This document shows, in pieces, positions 40,832-42,666 of a stretch of DNA of 42,666 nucleotides; position 1 is the first letter of the stretch, and the number at the start of each line of letters is the position of its first letter. The position numbers and the translations under genes were made by a program. Source of the DNA: Intestinimonas timonensis (GTDB taxonomy: Bacteria > Bacillota > Clostridia > Oscillospirales > Oscillospiraceae); contig NZ_LR130823.1 of assembly GCF_900626145.1 (NCBI RefSeq), forward strand, positions 1 to 42,666, written 5' to 3'. Below the pieces are notes generated by a model. The model was not told the DNA's origin, ran no database searches, and was given only the letters and a program-made list of their open reading frames with translations.

Positions 40832-42666
40832 ATGGCTATAAATTGGAACAGTGTAAACAATCAGGCAAAAAAACAAGAAAAAGACTTAAAAAGTTTTTCA
40901 ACCAGAACTGTAAACACCGGAATTGCTACTCCTTTGCCTGAAAAAAGCCTAGAACAGCAGCGGAAGGACCTCATCACGGAGCGGGCGGCCATCAACAGCC
41001 ACAAGGTCTATACGCCGGAAAAGACGGCGGAAAACCGGGCGCGGCTCCGGGAGATCGACCGGGAGCTGAGCACGCTCACGCCGTCCAAAACGAGCACGAA
41101 CCGGCTGAAAAGCGGCGCGCAGAGCATTTTGAGCACGGGGGCCGCCGCCATGCCCGTGATCGGGGACACTTTCTCCCAGCTCAACAAGAACACGCGGGAG
41201 AGGGCGGAGAGCGGCGCGCTGGACCAGCTCACCCAGGTCAACCAGCAGATTCGGGCGCTGGAGGCCGGACGGACGGGCGACGCCCTCACCTACATCCGCT
41301 CCCAGGACCAGTGGAAGGCGCTGGACCAGAAGCGGCAAGCCCTCAACCAAAAGCTGCATGACACCATGAGCACCGCAGTCTCTCCGGATTCCGCCGGCAT
41401 GCAGCTCATGCGGCGGGCGGGGGAATACCGGGAGCAGGCATTGGAGGGCCTGGAGGGGGTCCCCCGGTTCCTGGGCGGAACTGCACTCTCCATCGGACAG
41501 AATGCCGCCCTCCTGCCCCTGGCCGCCGTCAACCCGGCCCTTCCTCTTGTGGCCATGGGGACCATCTCCGCCGCCGACAGGATGTATGAGCTGGGCGAAC
41601 GGGGGATGCCCGCCTCCGAGGCGCTGAGCCGGGGCCTGATCTCCGGCGGAATCGAGGCGGCCACCGAGAAGATCCCCCTGGATACCCTGCTGGACGCGAT
41701 GAAGACCGGGGGCAAGGGTGTCCTGCGGAACATCCTGCGGCAGGCGGGGACGGAGGCCGGGGAGGAGTCGGTTTCCTACCTGGCCAACTACCTTGTGGAC
41801 AAGGCATACAAGGACCCGGAGGCGGAGTTCTCCCTTGCGGAGCTGGCCCAGGCGGCGGCGGGCGGGGCCCTCTCCGGCGGCGTGTTCGGCACCTTCGGCA
41901 CCGCCTACAACACGCTGGACCAGCGCTCCGCCACCATGGACACCATCCGGGCAAATCAGGCGAATCCGGACTTCAACACGAGAAGCGTGGAGAGCGCGAA
42001 GGCCGCCGCCAACCAGTCCTTCTCTGACCGGTTCGGTGCGTACCCGGAGACCCTTCCAACAGCCGGAACAGCAACCGTGCAGGAGACAGCGGCCTCCCTC
42101 CCAACACCAGATACCGCCTTGGAAATCTCGCCTCTCAGCGGCTCTGTGACGGCCAGAGACGCCATCCTCGGCAGTCTGGAAGGTGGTCGCAGGACTGCCG
42201 GGGATCTGTCCGCCGCCGCGGAAAAGGCTGGAAATCTGACCGAGGCGTCGGAGGCCCTTTCCGCACTGATGGAGGACGGGACGGTGGCCATGGACGCCGG
42301 GAGGATGGCGGAAACGCCACCCATATTCGTCCCCCGGCAGACGCAGGGTCCAGTGGACCTGCCCATCGCGGAGCGAAGGGCCCAGACGCCGCCCCTGGCG
42401 GATGAGGATGGCGAGACCACCAGCGTGGGCGCGGCCCCCATGGGCTTTGACGAATGGTCCCACTTCCAGAACCAGAGTGGGCAGTTCTTCCCCGAGGGGG
42501 CCAACGCGGCCCGGCCTGTGGACGTGCCCACCACCGACCCGTCAGGGCGGAAGATCCGCAAGACGGCCTCCACCGCCATGGGGGCCAGGGCCATCCCCGA
42601 CGAGGTGGTGGGCGAAATCCAGCGCATGGTCCTATCTGGTCAGCTCTCCTATGACCGCGTGACCGA
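40832..42666 (+). CDS. Very large phage-like polyvalent protein, N-terminal part
   Basis: A frame open for 611 codons to the end of the window, so the C-terminus is outside. AAGGAG lies 7 nt before the ATG. Residues 1-43 are AT-rich in codons and highly charged; beyond about base 40,960 the codons become strongly GC-rich. Residues about 45-90 are helical with a dense charge pattern. About 205-330 is a hydrophobic Gly/Ala-rich stretch (FLGGTALSIGQNAALLPLAAV, SRGLISGGIEAATEK, GALSGGVFGTFGTAYN), typical of the internal part of phage or element-borne polyvalent proteins. The last visible part is linker-like, then DEVVGEIQRMVLSG. The enzyme domains expected further on are not in view. Confidence 0.75.
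   Translation, partial: MAINWNSVNNQAKKQEKDLKSFSTRTVNTGIATPLPEKSLEQQRKDLITERAAINSHKVYTPEKTAENRARLREIDRELSTLTPSKTSTNRLKSGAQSILSTGAAAMPVIGDTFSQLNKNTRERAESGALDQLTQVNQQIRALEAGRTGDALTYIRSQDQWKALDQKRQALNQKLHDTMSTAVSPDSAGMQLMRRAGEYREQALEGLEGVPRFLGGTALSIGQNAALLPLAAVNPALPLVAMGTISAADRMYELGERGMPASEALSRGLISGGIEAATEKIPLDTLLDAMKTGGKGVLRNILRQAGTEAGEESVSYLANYLVDKAYKDPEAEFSLAELAQAAAGGALSGGVFGTFGTAYNTLDQRSATMDTIRANQANPDFNTRSVESAKAAANQSFSDRFGAYPETLPTAGTATVQETAASLPTPDTALEISPLSGSVTARDAILGSLEGGRRTAGDLSAAAEKAGNLTEASEALSALMEDGTVAMDAGRMAETPPIFVPRQTQGPVDLPIAERRAQTPPLADEDGETTSVGAAPMGFDEWSHFQNQSGQFFPEGANAARPVDVPTTDPSGRKIRKTASTAMGARAIPDEVVGEIQRMVLSGQLSYDRVT

Larger units (their letters stand above)
38490..42666 (+). mobile_element. 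Recombinase-borne element inserted in the relaxase gene (left end)
   Basis: A serine recombinase gene starts directly at the break in the relaxase frame and phage-like genes follow in the same direction. The right end lies outside the window, so the size and attachment core are unknown. The left attachment half-site should fall in about 38,470-38,500. Confidence 0.6.

Noticed and set aside
40949..42463. 504-codon minus-strand frame at the right end
   Set aside because: The plus frame is open for 611 codons with a good ribosome site. The minus frame is Gly/Arg-rich and starts without signals.
1..42666. PspA, ABC permease, tRNA, rRNA, CRISPR array or antibiotic-resistance gene
   Set aside because: I looked for each because the context suggested it and found none.

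Overview
The window looks like accessory DNA from a low-G+C-phylum (Firmicutes/Bacillota) gut anaerobe of the Oscillospiraceae type (Flavonifractor/Lawsonibacter-like). This is inferred from strong AGGAGG ribosome sites, lipoprotein lipoboxes, a triple-SLH surface protein, a Clostridia-type conjugation module and generally GC-rich genes. No rRNA, tRNA or core housekeeping gene is present, so the genus cannot be fixed.

Layout. (1) 1-5.4 kb: two divergent IS110-family transposases with a structured region between them, then small genes typical of conjugative elements (a 50-aa helical protein, two Xre-type regulators, a cysteine-rich KTR protein). (2) 5.4-19.8 kb: one long leftward operon. It encodes an SPFH/flotillin-like protein with zinc ribbons, a single-pass exported protein, a four-helix membrane protein, a DUF4428 zinc protein, an AIM24-like protein, four lipoproteins, a zinc-ribbon membrane protein, a double TPM-domain protein, a DUF6935-like protein and a receiver-like protein. 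Three of these resemble YdjG, YdjH and YdjI of the Bacillus subtilis pspA-ydjGHI envelope-stress operon, but no PspA is visible. (3) 19.9-24.6 kb: a 1550-aa secreted S-layer-homology protein. (4) 24.8-33.4 kb: regulation. It holds a second receiver-like protein, a NarL-type response regulator, a histidine kinase, a lipoprotein-7TM-degenerate-kinase fusion, a small zinc protein, a membrane-bound LuxR-type regulator with an extracellular sensor domain, and an orphan ABC-type solute-binding lipoprotein. (5) 33.5-38.5 kb: SLOG-family protein, Xre regulator and a leftward conjugation block (HTH_36, VirD4-like coupling protein, DUF3991/TOPRIM, Sel1-repeat relaxase tail). (6) 38.5-42.7 kb: a large serine recombinase that appears to interrupt the relaxase gene, followed by a peptidoglycan-binding-like protein and the start of a very large phage-like protein that runs off the window.

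The main discovery is a regulon. A 17-bp palindrome, CTACCCGCWGCGGGTAG (one copy with two changes), occurs three times, each upstream of a leftward transcription unit: the lipoprotein/SPFH operon, the receiver-like gene and the solute-binding/LuxR pair. In all three cases exactly 22 bases separate it from a -10-like hexamer (TAAAAT, TACAAT, TATACT), and no good -35 box is seen. This is the geometry of a class II activator site and ties regions 2 and 4 into one circuit. The likely binder is the NarL-type regulator or the membrane LuxR protein. I infer an extracellular-signal-responsive envelope-maintenance system, possibly carried as cargo of the conjugative element whose parts lie on both sides.
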